Shown: piece after piece, positions 63,601 to 64,000 of the stretch | Layout: each line of letters opens with the position of its first letter | How positions within the stretch are numbered: the first letter of the stretch is position 1 | From: Actinotignum schaalii | GTDB taxonomy: Bacteria; Actinomycetota; Actinomycetes; Actinomycetales; Actinomycetaceae | Reading direction: 5' to 3' | Length of the DNA: 64,000 nt | Assembly (NCBI RefSeq): GCF_000724605.1 | Contig: NZ_CP008802.1 | Span: 1,302,001 to 1,366,000 of the forward strand | Notes under the pieces: model-generated | Databases searched by the model: none | What the model was told of the DNA's origin: nothing | Seen by the model: only the letters and a program-made list of their open reading frames with translations | Position numbers and translations under genes: made by a program

Positions 63601-64000
63601 CGGGTTGCCGGCAAAATCGAGAGACTGCGCGGTCACGACGGCGCGATTCTCCAGCGTGGGGACCTCGTAGCGCGGGGCGGAGCTGTAGGTAGCGCCGTCG
63701 GGCGCAGTGGTGCCGTTATGCACATCGGCGGGGAAATCCGTCACCACGGTTCCGCGGATTTCCAGCGTGATATCGCTCCGTTCACCGTTGAATACATCCA
63801 CGTCCAGGGCGATGGAGGTGATCTCCTCTCCCGCGGGAACGGGGAGGTCAAAATCCCGTGTGGTAGTTGGGTCGACGACGACGCTCAGCTGCTTCCCACT
63901 CGTGGTGGTGTAGGTGACTTTCGCCGGGACATTCTTACGGAGCGGACGGACCAGGCCGGCCTTGACATTGCGCAGGGCCGGGGTGGCGCAGGCACCGGGC
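60682..64000 (-). CDS. LPxTG-anchored surface protein with SdrD B-like domain (partial, 5' end off the window)
   Basis: Open from the right edge to 60682, over 1100 codons. Reading order: beta-rich repeated domains (the visible N part); a DUF11-like domain VEYVVRAKNAGPGFATGVEI; a SdrD B-like/Cna-B unit with the Asp-rich calcium motif GDRIFEDTNNNGADDPGEPG and ITTTTDASGKYLVRGLEPG; a long Pro/Thr/Glu stalk (PEPTTPAPVPSPTTTAP); and LPHTG with hydrophobic helix and RRRGE tail. The LPHTG-type motif makes sortase anchoring secure. Probably an adhesin or pilus-like stalk. N terminus and signal peptide are outside the window. A sortase gene is not in view. Confidence 0.88.
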   Translation of the reverse strand, partial: PGACATPALRNVKAGLVRPLRKNVPAKVTYTTTSGKQLSVVVDPTTTRDFDLPVPAGEEITSIALDVDVFNGERSDITLEIRGTVVTDFPADVHNGTTAPDGATYSSAPRYEVPTLENRAVVTAQSLDFAGNPTPDLPAKITTRESAAQVAIVDGYPTYGVSKTSHLGGQMVGNLDTKPGELFQTGQTYTFGLGFYTGKGAKLYPVIMDLLAPGMEYDPTQKITTSANWPATLPLDKMRVETEMKTVDGKQRQLVRFTWPNDGAGAGNGAGTGEGTGDGANGAAGTPGSAGDYFAPPSTGDQSRSNSSEMVLYFGAKITAATEPGENTNDMILADAKRPNLGTAVAPNQCIRNWWARTDSRKLTDNLDGLNRPEARGCTTSTKFNVAGLPALAGKNYVKGDVDTEFQANPNYGTVSPASNAELKLDLVNNGNAGVSGVVAYDVLPYPGDHGVSGANTPENERGSTWRPRLNGPLTFGEGTPQPTSVLYSTSINPCRGEVMELGAAQDSSPQNCEPGTWKTAEELGGDFSQVRAFRVEFPQDAKLTRADTWTINANVTAPAAARGIAWNSYAVTGKNAETGAPVMPTEPAKVGLTMPFDLDLTKENIHAKSADLSVLSEKVAADAAHAGLAEGVQLADIEKQNETERWATGSVVEYVVRAKNAGPGFATGVEITDMLPKGVTYVGYWSTNGGYDAATGTWSINDTVTEVVDPHTGDPVEGADPSATDDAYLRFTHERGIAPGSEEVLHLYAVVDETARSQQVCNEALTPAKDRLDSKGQKFAGTKANACLTVGVNLGDRIFEDTNNNGADDPGEPGLAGVTVKVFRPGDTEPFITTTTDASGKYLVRGLEPGTYSVVVDRATLPKREGTWETTHVREGSGDKEKASSGEITLSTADVLDADFGFHYVAPVPPVPPQPPVPPEPPVPPAPEPTTPEPTTPAPVPSPTTTAPAPQPTTDRAQPDPEPTPSVTATEPAPPAPEPQPTTPEPTPTTTAPAPGPQPTSPEPNAPEPTVPAPSSPEPSTPEQTTPAPSTPVPTASTTAPAPQPSASTDGPAASSTPSVNPTPPAQAGSGPRLPHTGAGVLGAAGAVLALLASGVLVLRRRGE

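Overview
The window looks like chromosomal DNA of a high-GC Gram-positive actinobacterium, most probably of the Actinomycetaceae. It carries ClpC, a mycothiol-synthase domain, DUF3073, DUF3618 and Holin-X proteins, a DUF6318-type lipoprotein, sortase-anchored surface proteins, and strong G/C third-position codon bias. I see no phage, plasmid or insertion-sequence genes. The species cannot be fixed from sequence alone.

Layout. 0-3.3 kb: ROK regulator divergent from xylB-galM (xylose). 3.5-5.2 kb: two lipoproteins. 5.3-10.9 kb: minus-strand clpC, dtd, a DUF2516 gene, a YgfZ-like gene and a nitrobindin-like gene. 11.1-22.7 kb: phosphate region, with a DUF47-pit pair, the pstSCAB operon behind a PHO box, a Nudix/phosphohistidine-phosphatase gene and a long ORF that joins mycothiol synthase (MshD) to polyphosphate kinase (Ppk). 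22.9-25.4 kb: tRNA-Lys, an AT-richer orphan gene, and two coupled SMR exporters behind a guanidine-III riboswitch. 25.5-31.5 kb: AI-2E-family and AEC-family transporters, a nuclease-family protein, msrB and an MscS channel. 31.7-33.3 kb: tRNA-Glu, tRNA-Asp and tRNA-Phe, then a proline-rich anchored protein behind a C(12) tract. 33.6-41.6 kb: NAD-formate dehydrogenase, a secreted CAP/coiled-coil/repeat protein, a KdgK-type sugar kinase, GltS, and a Holin-X/DUF3618 pair. 41.9-43.0 kb: DUF3073 and a repeat-filled gap. 43.0-50.5 kb: SCP-like protein, gdhA, purC, purA, and glgP on the opposite strand. 50.7-60.4 kb: MFS transporter, a second repeat island, then a minus-strand alpha-glucoside locus (two TPR genes, GH13 glucosidase, binding protein, two permeases, YesL-like protein). 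60.7-64 kb: an LPHTG surface protein running off the right edge.

Most interesting signals. (1) A 12-mer, GCGTCGTCGTAC on the sense strand, recurs between co-oriented genes, usually just after a stop codon. (2) Two gaps (42.3-42.9 and 52.0-52.25 kb) share an 88-bp leader-like sequence followed by short motifs at an almost exact 30-bp period and closed by an inverted copy; each array has its own motif. (3) The MshD-Ppk fusion. (4) An 85-nt element that folds as a four-way junction upstream of DUF47-pit. (5) YgfZ-like and nitrobindin-like neighbours that have both lost their signature residues. (6) A clear guanidine-III riboswitch, which assigns the SMR pair as guanidinium exporters.

All alignments and counts were made by eye. 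Family names are from recognition of motifs, not from database searches.
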